Below, piece by piece: positions 1 through 11,171 of a stretch of DNA of 64,000 bases. The stretch comes from Deinandra increscens subsp. villosa (taxonomy: Eukaryota; Streptophyta; Magnoliopsida; Asterales; Asteraceae). The stretch spans positions 22,709,817 to 22,773,816 of the forward strand of contig JBCNJP010000008.1 in NCBI GenBank assembly GCA_039602395.1. Direction: 5' to 3'. The stretch's first letter is position 1, and each line of letters begins with the position of its first letter. The notes below the pieces were generated by a model that worked only from the letters and a program-made list of their open reading frames with translations, did no database searches and was not told the DNA's origin. Made by a program: the position numbers and the translations under genes.

Positions 1-1250
1 ACAAGTTTGGGTTTAGGTCTGGTCACAGTTTCGCTAGTATAGATTCGCTAGGCAGTTTCGCTGTGTGCACGGGCAGCATTTTCGCTAGGCAATACCCGAT
101 GACACAGTTTCGCTAGGCTAGTTTCGCTCGAAACTGCTGGCATAGTTTCGCTAGCCTAGTTTCGCCCGAAACTGGTTTGAACTTTCGTTCAGGGAATTTC
201 GCTCGGTAGTTTCGTTCGGACAGGTCTGGTTGGTTTACCCGGCGACACTATAGTTTCGCTGTATAGTGTCGCTGGAAGGAGATATACGTAGTTTCGCTAC
301 ATAATTTCGCCTGATGAAGGCACAGTTTCGCTAGTCGCTAAAAAAACCCGTAAATTTGACTAAAAATCTTTCTAACAGCCTCCATACTTCATGTAGTTCA
401 TTCTCAAGCATACATAATCACTTAGGAACATCACAGGAGCATTTTTAACATCATAAACATGCATTTTCATCATCAAATATTCAAGAACACATTTTACCCA
501 AAATAACCTAATCTAGCATAAATCTTCAGTATGGATCAGTTTCACACGTAAAGTTGTAGTTTTTATGATAGATCTAGCATTCCTAAGCATTATAACAGAA
601 GATCTAACGATTCCATGGAGATCTAGGCATGCTTTATGAAGAAAACACATAGAAAAGCAAGAAACATGGTTTTGGGACTCACGGTTTGATCAAGAATCGA
701 TGGATGATCTTCACCAACAGAGAAGATGGCTAATCTTGATGGTCTCTAGGGCTGATCCAGAATCGCAAGAGGGAGAGAGTGTGTGGGTGTTTCTTGTGTG
801 ATGTATGCAAATGGGTAATTAGGGTTTAATTGTTCATTTAAATACCAATGGTCTTGTGGGCTTATCATTGGGATTTGGGCCCCCAATGATTAGTAAATGA
901 CTTGCCCATGATTAGTCCATCATTAACTAATTACTAGCCCAATCACTTAACATGTATGCATACATTTAATTACTTGGTTAATTACATAATTACACAATTT
1001 AGCAATTTGTCACATAATTTATCAAATAATTAAATAGTCATTCTTTTTAATAATAATCATGCATTTAAATCATATTGTACATAATTCCACAAAATGAATA
1101 AACACATAACACTTATGGACGGGTTCGGTGATCAACCAAAGGACGTGGACGTATTCGGCCTAGTTAAGCATTAGTTACTAAGTTAACACTTATAACGTAA
1201 CTAACGGAATTGTCTAACGGAAGTTAACCTTGAAATTCTCGGATGTCACA
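1..1250 (-). repeat. 3' LTR of the gypsy element, outer part outside the window
   Basis: Direct repeat of 7951-9200 with about ten substitutions (for example near 88, 137, 157 and 1073). Its inner end is GGATGTCACA at 1241-1250, i.e. the LTR starts TGTGACATCC on the coding strand. By comparison with the complete 2542-bp copy, about 1290 bp lie beyond the window. A TATA-like TATTTAAAT on the minus strand near 835-845 places the array of TTTCGCT words (about 25-335) downstream of the likely start site, in R/U5. A phase TTTAATTGTTC and a GA-rich stretch precede it. No coding function. Confidence 0.93.
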
Positions 1251-1260
1251 TCATCCCCTT
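1251..1260 (-). other. Polypurine tract of the gypsy element
   Basis: Reads AAGGGGATGA on the minus strand, directly abutting the 3' LTR start (TGTGACATCC). Position and composition fit the primer for plus-strand DNA synthesis. Confidence 0.8.
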
Positions 1261-1403
1261 GTAAATGGAATTTTCGTCCTGAAACTTATTCTTGCGTTGT
1301 AGCGTTTGCGGCCGCAGCCTCAGCTGTCGTCGCTGGGGAAAGAAAGCAAAAGTTTTAGGGTCGCCACATCCTCCTCCTGTTAAAGGAATTTTGGTCCCCA
1401 AAA

Positions 1404-2006
1404 TTAAATCGTACCTTGAGTTTCCGTGGACGTTTGCCCGAACAAGTGAGGATACTTTTTCTTCATTTGATCCTCCCGTTCCCAAGTATATTCAGGTCCA
1501 CGCTTTGAGTTCCATCGAACTTTGACGATCGGAATTTTGCTACGTTTGAGGGCTTTCTCCTCGCGTCCCATGATTTCCACCGGTTGCTCAATAAATCTCA
1601 GATGTTCATCAATTTCCAATTCCTCCAAAGGAATTATTTCAGTGTCTTCAGCCAGACATTTCTTCAGATTCGAGACGTGAAATACGTTGTGAACTCCATC
1701 GAGTTCTGCAGGGAGTCGTAAACGGTAGGCCACTGGGCCTACTTCCCCAATGATTTCAAATGGACCGATGTAGCGAGGATTCAACTTTCCACGCTTTCCG
1801 AAGCGTATCACACCTTTCCAGGGAGATACCTTCAATAGTACCTTGTCGCCTACTTCGAACTTCAAAGGTTTAAGGCATCTGTCGGCATAGCTCTTTTGTC
1901 TGTCACGTGCTGCAGCTATCCGCTTTCTGATTTGAATGATCCGTTTCAGCCCAACACACGGGCGATCTGCATTTTCTGCCATAAAGAGCTTCAAAAGGTG
2001 CTGCAC
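1404..2006 (-). pseudogene. Gypsy integrase C-terminal domain with chromodomain-like tail
   Basis: 200 codons open in one frame. The N-terminal part continues the integrase core region (ADRPCVGLKR, then RIAAARDRQKSYAD) and the GPFEI...VAYRLRLP stretch is the classic C-terminal integrase fold of plant gypsy elements. Residues around 140-190 (PVEIMGREEK, then VKVRWN and YTWERE) form the chromodomain-like motif that in chromoviruses steers insertion to marked chromatin. It is separated from the preceding integrase segment by a frameshift in the 1903-2006 overlap, so it is a piece of the broken polyprotein and not a separate gene. The leftmost end lies close to the PPT and 3' LTR, as expected. 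Confidence 0.88.
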
Positions 2007-3315
2007 CGATGCTTGAATGATAACTGTTGTTGTAGGAGAACTCCACCAACGGAAGGTGAGACTCCCAGTCTTTACCGAAATCGAGAACGCAAGCTCGGAG
2101 CATGTCTTCTAAAGTCTGAATAGTTCGTTCCGTCTGACCATCGGTCTGCGGGTGATAAGCTGTACTCATATCCAGTCTGGTTCCCAGTGCTTCTTGCATA
2201 GATTGCCACAATCGGGAAGTAAATCGAGGATCTCTGTCAGAGATAATGGTCTTAGGCACTCCATGCCGTGCCACAATTCGGTCAATGTACAGCTTTGTTA
2301 ACTTATCCATATTGTCATTTTCTTTCATTGGGATAAAGTGTGCAGACTTGGTTAATCGATCAATGATAACCCAAATCGCATCCGGTCGATTCGATCGATG
2401 TGGTAGTCCCGTTACGAAATCCATAGAGATATCCTCCCATTTCCATTCTGGGATCTTTGGTTGCTGCAATAGCCCAGAAGGCTTTTGGTACTCGATCTTA
2501 ACTCTTGAGCACGTTAAACACTTAGCCACATATCGCGCAATGTCGGCTTTTATATTCGGCCACCAATACAAGTTCTTCAAATCTTGGTACATTTTGTCCG
2601 ATCCAGGGTGCACCGAATACCTTGATTTGTGAGCCTCGTCCATCACGAGCTCGGGGAGATTTCCAAGTAAAGGAACCCAAATTCTGTTATTGTAGTATCT
2701 GAGTCCGTCGGACTTAATTTCAGATTTACCATCTACCCCTCGCAGTGCTTCGGCTTCGAAGTTTTCTTCTTTTAAAGCTTCTCTTTGAGCATCGCGGATT
2801 CGATCCGGCAGTCCTGTATGAATAGTAAGTTGCAGCGCTCGTACCCTTCGAGGCTTTTCATACTCTTTTCTGCTTAAGGCATCAGCCACGACATTGGCTT
2901 TTCCCGGATGATACTTAATTGCTAAGTCATAGTCATTTAGTAACTCGACCCACCTTCGTTGTCGCATGTTGAGGTCCTTTTGTTCAAAGATATGCTGTAA
3001 GCTTTTGTGGTCGGTAAATATAGTGCACTTTGTTCCGTAGAGGTAATGTCTCCATATCTTGAGTGCAAATACAACAGCTCCTAATTCCAAATCATGTGTT
3101 GTATAGTTCTTCTCAGTATCCTTCAGTTGCCTGGACCCGTAGGCAATCACTTTGTCTCGTTGCATCAACACGCAACCGAGTCCTTGAATGGATGCATCGC
3201 AATAGACCACGAAGTCGTCAACCCCTTCGGGTAGCGAGAGAATCGGAGCTGAGCATAACATGTCCTTAAGAGTTTGAAACGCGCGTTCTTCTTTTTCACC
3301 CCATCTATATTGCAC
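1903..3315 (-). pseudogene. Gypsy RNase H and integrase core
   Basis: 470 codons open. Residues ~35-150 are RNase H: the first acidic residue in VVYCDAS, the E in DLELGAV, and the D in TDHKSL and ADALSRK. Integrase follows: a zinc-binding H-H-C-C (HKSRYSVHPG, then CLTCSR) and a D-D-E core with D in SMDFVTGLP, D in SDRDPRF and E in GQTERTIQ. The catalytic residues I can check are all present, so decay is recent and confined to stops and shifts. Upstream, the RT segment ends in the same frame at a nonsense codon (3343-3345); downstream the frame shifts at about 1960-2006. The product would remove template RNA and insert the cDNA. Confidence 0.92.
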
Positions 3316-3342
3316 TCCTTTGTGCGTTAAAGCTGTTAAGGG

Positions 3343-4078
3343 TTAAGCCAATTGCGAGAAACCCTTGATAAATCTTCGGTAATATCCGGCAAGTCCCAAA
3401 AATTGTCGGATTTCGGTCGGCGCTCTTGGAGTAGACCAATTCTTGATAGCTTCCACTTTAGCTGGGTCCACATGAATTCCATTCTGATCAACAATGTGCC
3501 CAAGAAACTGGACTTCGCGAATCCAAAAATCGCATTTCGAAAACTTGGCGTAAAGTTGTTCCTTGCGGAGTAATTCCAAGATAAGTCGTAGGTGATTCTC
3601 GTGTTCTTCCTTTGTCTTGGAGTAGATCAAAATATCATCAATGAAAACTATCACAAACTTATCGAGGTACGACTTGCACACTCGATTCATCAGATCCATA
3701 AATACGGCCGGTGCATTGGTTAGCCCAAACGGCATAACCAGGAATTCGTAGTGACCATACCGAGTTCTACAAAGCAGTCTTGGGGACATCCTCATCGCGA
3801 ACACGAAGTTGGTGATATCCAGACCGTAGATCAATCTTTGAAAAGTAGCTTGAACCTTGTAGCTGATCGAAGAGATCGTCGATTCGAGGAAGTGGATACC
3901 GATTCTTGATCGTAACCCTGTTAAGCTCTCGGTAGTCGATACACATACGAAACGTTCCATCTTTCTTCTTCACAAACAATACCGGTGCTCCCCATGGAGA
4001 CGAACTTGGACGAATAAATCCTTTGTCGAGTAACTCTTGAAGTTGTGCGGAAAGTTCGTTGAGTTCGCTTACCGCCAA
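3343..4078 (-). pseudogene. Gypsy reverse transcriptase, split by a frameshift
   Basis: Two overlapping frames make up one RT domain. Codons from 4078 to about 3780 carry the N-terminal fingers (VLFVKKKDGTFRMCIDYREL and LPRIDDLFDQL, with the first catalytic Asp in KIDLRSGYHQ). The second frame, from about 3780 down to 3343, continues with RYGHYEFLVMPFGLTNAP, the active-site FIDDIL (the gypsy variant of Y-x-D-D), and the thumb QFLGLAGYYRRFI. The shift falls near 3780, right after PKTA. A TAA at 3343-3345 then interrupts the connection to RNase H. The enzyme would copy element RNA into DNA in the cytoplasmic particle. Confidence 0.92.
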
Positions 4079-4210
4079 ACGGTAAGGTGCGCGTGCAATC
4101 GGAGCGGCTCCTGGAGCTAAGTCAATTCCAAACTCTACTTATCGAAATGGAGGTAAACCAGGCAAATCTTCAGGAAATACATCTTGGAAGTCGCGAACTA
4201 TCGGGTAGTC

Positions 4211-6098
4211 TTAAATTCTACGCTCGGGAAGTGTCGTGTCGGTGACGTTTGCAAGAATCGCGAAGTGACCTTTACGAAGGCACTTTTGAGCTTTAAGAAA
4301 CGAGATAATACCGGTGACTGTTCCACCTTTTTCACCTTGAACTGTTAACACTTCGCCGCCCTTGAGTGGGATACGAACCACTTTTTCTTGACATAAAATT
4401 TCAGCTCGGTTTTCAGATAACAATCCATTCCTACTATGACATCAAAACTACCAATCGGGAAAGGCATAAGATCGATTCCTAACGTATGGCCGGCTAGTTC
4501 TATCTTACAGTCCTTAACTATCTGAGTTGTATCATGAAGTTTACCGTTTGCTAGCTCTACCACATACTTAGCGTCTAGGTCAATCGGTTTAGCATTTATT
4601 AATCTAGCAAACTTAGTGGAAATAAAACTTCTTTCAGCACCAGAATCAAACAATATAGTAGCAAAGAAACCATTTAGGATGAATTTACCGTTAATCACGT
4701 TGGCATCGTTGTGAGCTTCTCCTTGACCCATGACGAAAGCTCTTCCCCTGCCATTTCCATTCCCGTTGCCATTACCTCCGCCATTACCATTCCCATCGTT
4801 GTTTCCCTGATTACCATTTCCCTGTCTCCTCAACTGCGGGCAGTCTTTCCTCATGTGGCCTTGAGCACCACATTCATAACAGCCACGGGCTCCACCATTG
4901 TTGTTGTTCTGATTGTTTCCTTGCCCGTTGCGGTTGTTTCCGTTTCCCCTGTTGTTGTTATTTCCTCCTTGGTTCTGACCGTTGTTGTTTAACCTTTGTA
5001 AGTTGGTCCAGCAGTTGTTGGCCTCATGCCCCATCTTCCCACATCTTCCACATTCCAAACCTTTGTTGCACATACCATTGTGGTGTTTTCCGCACTTGTT
5101 ACAGAACGGAGCTTTACCCTTGTAGTTTCCATTCCCACCTTGGCGGTTGTTACTCCCACTGTTGCCGCCATTGTTGAAATTGGACCTTGTGTTGTCAGAT
5201 CGCTTGTTCTGATATTGGGAGTTAGAGGATCTCCCAGATTGATTCCCAACAGTTTGATTGTTCACAGATGTTGCTGGAGCTTCTTCTTCAGCCTTACGCT
5301 TGCCACTTAAGGCAGTCTTCACAGTGGTCTTTGCGGGTAGAGTACCCCTCTCAATCTCCTGATCAGTTAACTTATGAGCCAAACGAATGGCTTGCTGCAC
5401 GGTTGTTGGGTTGCTAGCTGTCACCAAGCTCTTGATTTGGGGTGCGAGACCCTCCAGATAACGCTCGATGCGTTTGAATTCAGCATCAACCATTGTTGGG
5501 CACAGTACCGCGTACTCGTGGTAACGTGCAGTGTACTCCTCCACTTCAGACCCAAACATCTTGGAGTTCGGAAATTCTCCCTCCAGTTTCTTGACTTGAT
5601 CCCGAGGGCAGTACTCCTCCATGATCAGCTCCTTAAACGCTTCCCAATCCATGTTGTTAGCCGCATTTACCCCAATCATCTGAATTTCAGCGTTCCACAA
5701 GGAGAGAGCAGCTCCTTCGAAGGTACCAGTCGTAAATTTCACCTTGTTCTCAGCCGGGCAGTTGCACATAGAGAAGACCTTCTCAGACTTCTCGATCCAC
5801 CTGAGGAGTCCTACCGCTCCTTCCTCGCCGGAAAACGTCATCGGCTTACAATCCATGAAAGACTTAAACGTACAGTGATGGATGTTTCCTGATGCAATTA
5901 ATAGTTCGGGTTTCAAATTTAAACAGGTCAAAATATATATCGCCTTGTGCCTTAATTGGCATAATAATTACCATGCGTGGCAATTGTAGCTTGGACGGCT
6001 GCCACGGCGGCTTGCACATGTTCGTTTATCATCGCTTGCAGTTGCGCATGCGTCAAGTTAATGTTGTTCCTTCCGTGTCCTCTACCTCTTCCAGACAT
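4211..6098 (-). pseudogene. Gypsy gag and aspartic protease
   Basis: The likely Gag start is the ATG at 6098-6096, opening MSGRGRGHGRNNINLTHAQ, a start I recognise from Asteraceae gypsy elements. That frame stops at TAA 5954-5952; the main 528-codon frame begins by 5931, shifted by two bases. It holds the retrotransposon Gag domain (CPAENKVKF, then LEGLAPQIKSLV), an Asn/Gly-rich basic linker, CCHC-type knuckles (CNKCGKHH, CGRCGKMGHEANNC, CYECGAQGHMRKDC) and an aspartic protease with DSGAERSFIS. A shift near 4400 leads into the segment that ends at a TAA (4213-4211); a further TAA lies near 4140 in the linker toward RT. Gag packages RNA and protease would mature the polyprotein. Confidence 0.9.
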
Positions 6099-6658
6099 TT
6101 TGCTGGACAGTTAAAGTAGCCAGTGTTCAGTCACAGTTATATTTTATACATACCCCATAATATGTATATTAACAATTTTCCCGTTATCCCACTATTAGTC
6201 CAGAAAATTTTTGTGCAAAATCGAGGCGTCGTCGGAGAACGTCGTAAGTCGTAAGTACTATCGTCGAAAGTCGGCTTTCCCATAAAAGTCACCGTCGGCG
6301 TAGTCATCGTAGTAGAAATCAGGACGTAGCGTGTAGCGTCGTTTCGTTGTCGCTTTCCCCCGGAATAGTATGCGTACTGGCGTTCACGTTTCGTATTCGT
6401 GTGTGAAAATTTTCCCTAAGGTTTTCCGTTAGACTACTTAGACACGGTCTATATATATATTTATATATATATATATACATACGTACGTACTAAGCTTTTA
6501 CTTACACAGCAGAGCGAGTATCCCAGGTTGGCACGTAATTATTTTTGGTTTTGGGAATTTGTTTGTTCGTTTGTAACTAAGGTTTTAAGTTGCAGTTTCC
6601 AAATCGTTTCTCAAAAGTGATTCCAGTTCTCTGCAACTTATGGCTCTGATACCAAATC
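6099..6658 (-). other. Gypsy 5' leader
   Basis: Non-coding leader between the 5' LTR and the Gag start. It contains a (TA)-rich stretch at about 6450-6480 and a region (6230-6370) of repeated CGTCG/GTCGTA words. The primer site lies at its LTR end. Confidence 0.75.
6642..6654 (-). other. Primer-binding site, tRNA-iMet type
   Basis: Reads TGGTATCAGAGCC on the minus strand, complementary to the 3' end of plant initiator tRNA-Met. Four bases separate it from the 5' LTR end at 6659. Confidence 0.93.
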
Positions 6659-9200
6659 TGTCACACCCCCAAATTAACCACTAACGGAGTTTATACCGTT
6701 AAGGGGTGCGAGCAAACCAGGACCACAACCATTAGTTACAAATACTAAACGAATCAGAGTAAAGTCCAAACATTCATAATAAAACAGTTTAAAAGTTCGC
6801 AGCGGAAATAAAACATGAGTATCTTAGCACTAACCACGTGCTTTAATTACAAAACATAAATTGTTATTCGATTCCCAAATTTAAGTTCAATTAAAATAAC
6901 TAACTTCGGTGCCATGCCAACCTCCAGTTGATACTCCTCAGCGATCTGCAAAAGTGAAAACCACACGAGTGTCAACCTAACGGTTGGTGAGTTCACGGTG
7001 GGCATGTCATGCAGCGGCCCGGTCTCATAAGCGTATGTATCAACATATAAATAAGTAATAGTTTTGCAAAACAATTGCCAAGTGTTGAATTATCGAATAT
7101 GCACTAGTTAAGTAAAGATTAAAGCGGTCAACCGATATCACGGGTAGCTAATCCAGTTTCCATGCACTAAGGAAGTTCGTACCAAAGCTGACGTAACAGA
7201 GTTCGGCATTTGCCGATGGTTTGTGCCTCCAGTTGTGTTCCTCGTGGGACCCACAACTAAAATAGGCTGATATTGTTCTCCGTTCGGCCTCCAACAGGTT
7301 GGCTACACATTTGTGTACCGCGGAGCAGGGTTGTCAACCCTCAGTAGATCTACCCAACATCCCCTCGCTTCACAAATTAATGGTACTAAATTGTTGAGGA
7401 CTTTTAAGTTTCAAGGCATCCTTAGAAATCATGTGATATCATTTGGTTTAGACTTTAACCTACACTAGCCATATTAAAAATCGTTTATTCTGGGTTTCAT
7501 TTGAAACCCTAAAAAGAGTTCAAGTATCAAACAGTTATTCCGGATTTCATTTGAAACCCCAAGGATGGACAGTTGCAAGTGCTTCCCATAAAGCACTCCA
7601 ACTTCCATAGCAGATATCCCATTTGGCAATATCTCAAAGTGTCAGCGTTGTTTTCCGTTTAGTAATTTCGTTGCGACCCTAACGGGCTCACAATTTAAGG
7701 GTTAGTGAAACTCACCTTAGGTTGCTCAGCTACACTTGTTTAATTAATCCAAGTATTGCTTAACGAAGACCTATGAACACGTTTAGGTCTTAAGTATTAG
7801 TTTTGTGTCTAATCTTTAACTTAACGTCACTATGGCCCATAACATAGCACGTTGGAACTACGACTCGACATACCGACACACAACACCGATGGTTGATGAT
7901 AAACAAGGGTTCACATAAATCAGAAATCAAACATGTTTCAAGTAAATTGCACAAGTTTGGGTTTAGGTCTGGTCACAGTTTCGCTAGTATAGATTCGCTA
8001 GGCAGTTTCGCTGTGTGCACGGGCAGCACTTTCGCTAGGCAATACCCGATGACACAGTTTCGCTAGGCTAGTTTCGCTCGAAACTGTTGGCATAGTTTCG
8101 CTAGCCTAGTTTCGCCTGAAACTGGTTTGAACTTTCGTTCAGGGAATTTCGCTCGGTAGTTTCGTTCGGACAGGTCTGGTTGGTTTACCCGGCGACACTA
8201 TAGTTTCGCTGTATAGTGTCGCTGGAAGGAGATATACGTAGTTTCGCTACATAATTTCGCCTGATGAAGGCACAGTTTCGCTAGTCGCTAAAAAAACCCG
8301 TAAATTTGACTAAAAATCTTTCTAACAGCCTCCATACTTCATGTAGTTCATTCTCAAGCATACATAATCATTTAGGAACATCACATGAGCATTTTTAACA
8401 TCATAAACATGCATTTTCATCATCAAATCTTCAAGAACACATTTTACCCAAAATAACCTAATCTAGCATAAATCTTCAGTATGGATCAGTTTCACACGTA
8501 AAGTTGTAGTTTTTATGATAGATCTAGCATTCCTAAGCATTATAACAGAAGATCTAACGATTCCATGGAGATCTTGGCATGCTTTATGAAGAAAACACAT
8601 AGAAAAGCAAGAAACATGGTTTTGGGACTCACGGTTTGATCAAGAATCGATGGATGATCTTCACCAACAGAGAAGATGGCTGATCTTGATGGTCTCTAGG
8701 GCTGATCCAGAATCGCAAGAGGGAGAGAGTGTGTGGGTGTTTCTTGTGTGATGTATGCAAATGGGTAATTAGGGTTTAATTGTTCATTTAAATACCAATG
8801 GTCTTGTGGGCTTATCATTGGGATTTGGGCCCCCAATGATTAGTAAATGACTTGCCCATGATTAGTCCATCATTAACTAATTACTAGCCCAATCACTTAA
8901 CATGTATGCATACATTTAATTACTTGGTTAATTACATAATTACACAATTTAGCAATTTGTCACATAATTTATCAAATAATTAAATAGTCATTCTTTTTAA
9001 TAATAATCATGCATTTAAATCATATTGCACATAATTCCACAAAATGAATAAACACATAACACGTATGGACGGGTTCGGTGATCAACCAAAGGACGTGGAC
9101 GTATTCGGCCTAGTTAAGCATTAGTTACTAAGTTAACACTTATAACGTAACTAACGGAATTGTCTAACGGAAGTTAACCTTGAAATTCTCGGATGTCACA
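6659..9200 (-). repeat. 5' LTR of the gypsy element, complete, 2542 bp
   Basis: Bounded by TGTCACACCCCC (6659) and GGATGTCACA (ending 9200), an inverted terminal pair with TG/CA ends. Its outer 1250 bp match 1-1250 at about 99 percent. The TTTCGCT word array recurs at about 7975-8285. The 5 bp after the LTR (9201-9205, TGTAC) are one half of the target duplication; the other half is outside the window. At 2.5 kb the LTR is long for a chromovirus. Confidence 0.92.
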
Positions 9201-9557
9201 TGTACAAAGTTTGTAAAAATAGTATCTTTACACTTTTTATATGTAAATATTTAAGTGCACTTAACTCGCATTTCTTAAACTTTGGTTACACCTGTTAACC
9301 ACTACCAGCGCGGTTGACACTTCGTTATAGTAACAAAAAGTAACTAGTACTAATGATGGAGAGACTAGTTTTGTTTGTTTGTTTTTTTTATATTGAAAGG
9401 CTAATGGAGAGACTAGTTAGTATGAATAGTGAGAGCAAATATGTTTTAAAACGTACGTATCGTTCTTCTTCTATTTTTATGTTTTTCGTCTCTTTCCTTT
9501 TGTTGCTATATAGATATTTTTTTCATTTTAAAAGTGTATCATATACATATATATACA
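9201..9557. other. Intergenic stretch, nothing recognised
   Basis: AT-rich sequence flanking the gypsy insertion. A 73-codon plus-strand frame at 9353-9574 is low-complexity (Phe/Leu/Tyr rich) and I do not regard it as coding. Confidence 0.5.
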
Positions 9558-10302
9558 GGGGAATGATCAAATAAAAACAATATGTTATTGCGAAAACACG
9601 AAAACAAATATTAAAACCTCTATAACTTTCTCATACGTTAATATTTTTTTTCAAAATTTACACCAAAGTCTTAAAATTATGTCACCTTTAATTCTGGAAA
9701 AAAAATAATTAAACATTTAAAATTTAGTATTTTTTTTATTATTGCACATGTGCAATAATACGTATTAATTATATTACACATGTGCAATATTAACAAAAAA
9801 ACGTTATTTTTTTGTTAACTTTTTTCTAGAATTAAAGATAAAAGAATTATAAAATTTATGGTGCAGTTTTTTTATCAAAAATATTAATGTAAGAAAAAAT
9901 TATTGAGGTTTTAATATTATGGCACATGTGCAATAATAATTTTTTATTGCACATGTGCAATAATAAAAAATAATAAAATGTTGAATTTTTTTTTAATTTT
10001 CTCCATAAGTAAAGATAACAGAATTATAAGATTTATAGTGCAAATTTTTATTAAAAAAATTTTCATATGAAAAAGTTATAAATGTTTTAGTATTATTGCA
10101 TGCATGCAATAATAATAATAAAAAAATTATTCAACATGTGCAATAATAAAAAATAATAAAACCTTGTTTTTTTTTAAATTTTTTCCAGAACTAAAGATAA
10201 TATAATTTTAAAAAAAAATATTAACATATGAAAAAGTTATAGAGGTTTTAATATTTGTTTTCGTGTTTTCGTAGTAAAAGTTGTTTTCACAGGAACCTCA
10301 CC
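9558..10302. mobile_element. Fold-back / hairpin MITE-like element with ~75-bp inverted ends
   Basis: The left end (9577-9650: GTTATTGCGAAAACACGAAAAC, shortened here to its core GCGAAAACACGAAAAC, then ATTAAAACCTCTATAACTTT) reappears inverted at about 10213-10290. Internally the palindromic word TGCACATGTGCA or a close variant occurs about six times, usually flanked by ATTATT and AATAAT (near 9742, 9771, 9920, 9947, 10095, 10132). No coding capacity. Flanks are (TA)-rich, so the target duplication cannot be set. The superfamily is not certain; a related fragment lies at 15692-15965 in reverse. Confidence 0.7.
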
Positions 10303-10319
10303 CTATGTATATATATATA

Positions 10320-10555
10320 CTAGTTAGTGCCCGGGTAAATACCTAAGGCTCTGATATAAAAAAATAAACGAAGTAAAAGATGAAAGTTTTTTTTCTAACT
10401 ATTAAACGAATGATCGAATTGGAGTTTAAGTTCATCAATGGTGGGTTTAGAAAGTCGCGACTTTGTTATTTGATTCGTTCACCATCATTCGTTGATTGAA
10501 ACCTAAGCGATATGGTTCTACTTTTGTTAGGTTTTCTTTCACGAATCCAAAGCAA
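10320..10555 (-). mobile_element. Possible Helitron 3' end
   Basis: On the minus strand the sequence ends ACCCGGGCAC, four bases, then CTAG followed by T within a TA-rich target (10320-10323). A GC-rich hairpin just before CTAG, and insertion next to T, is the Helitron 3' signature. The hairpin is short and no 5' end was found, so this is tentative. Confidence 0.35.
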
Positions 10556-10811
10556 TTTACGGATTAAATTTTCACTAAGAAATGAAGAAGATATGATGAA
10601 TCAAAGTTATGGTATTGTAAAACAAATATGGATAATTTTTGTATGGAAATAATTTAATTTTTTGATTTTTAATTATAAGATTTTTCCTTTTTGTAAATAC
10701 CATTTAATTTTTTATTTCAAAATTCTATAAAAATGACACATAAGCTAATCCTAGGTGGCCACTTTAAATTGTGCCACCTAGAAATAAAAAACTTGTGTAT
10801 ATTATATAGTA

Positions 10812-11171
10812 GGAAAATTGGATTCTAATAATACAAGTTATTCCCATTTGGCCGAGAATAATACGAATTAACGAAATTGCCCACAATAATACAAGTTATT
10901 CAGGTATTGGCCCATAATGATATGCCGTCTGTTTTTTTTTAACGGAGTTAAATATCCGCCTACGTGGCAGATGATGTGGCAAGCCACGCAGGGGTAAAGG
11001 CTTGCCACATCATCTGCCACGTAGGCGGATATTTAACCTCGTTAAAAAAAACAGACGGCATATCATTATGGGCCAATATCTGAATAACTGGTATTATTGT
11101 GGGCAATTTCGTTAATTCGTATTATTCTCGGCCAAATAGGAATAACTTGTATTATTAGAATCCAATTTTCC
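10812..11171. mobile_element. Near-perfect palindromic MITE, 360 bp, with 9-bp TSD
   Basis: Both halves are inverted copies: GGAAAATTGGATTC at 10812 and its complement ending at 11171, with ~170-bp arms differing at only a few positions and a short centre (ACGCAGGGGTAAAG). It is flanked on both sides by TATATAGTA (10803-10811 and 11172-11180), an exact 9-bp duplication, which points to Mutator-type mobilisation. It sits inside the left inverted arm of the larger element, so it is a later insertion. Any transcript would fold into a long hairpin. Confidence 0.9.

Larger units (their letters stand above)
1..9200 (-). mobile_element. Ty3/gypsy chromovirus-type LTR retrotransposon, left LTR truncated by window edge
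   Basis: Transcribed leftward. The right LTR (6659-9200) is the 5' LTR; bases 7951-9200 recur at 1-1250 as the end of the 3' LTR. Between them lie, in minus-strand order, a tRNA-iMet primer site, leader, gag, CCHC knuckles, aspartic protease, RT, RNase H, integrase, a chromodomain-like tail and a polypurine tract. The order PR-RT-RH-IN is diagnostic of Ty3/gypsy. The tail after integrase (VKVRWN, then YTWERE and PHLF) is typical of chromoviruses and looks closest to the Tekay/Del group, though the lineage is from memory. About ten mismatches separate the two LTR copies over 1250 bp, so the insertion is recent. The coding region is nevertheless broken by several stops and frameshifts, so this copy cannot make a polyprotein. 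Confidence 0.93.

Noticed and set aside
4711..5310. Plus-strand frames of about 90 codons across the gypsy gag
   Set aside because: Shadows of the Asn/Gly-rich Gag linker, which reads correctly on the minus strand.
6642..6654. tRNA gene fragments at the TGGTATCAGAGCC sites
   Set aside because: Each lies a few bases from an LTR end and has no cloverleaf; they are primer-binding sites.
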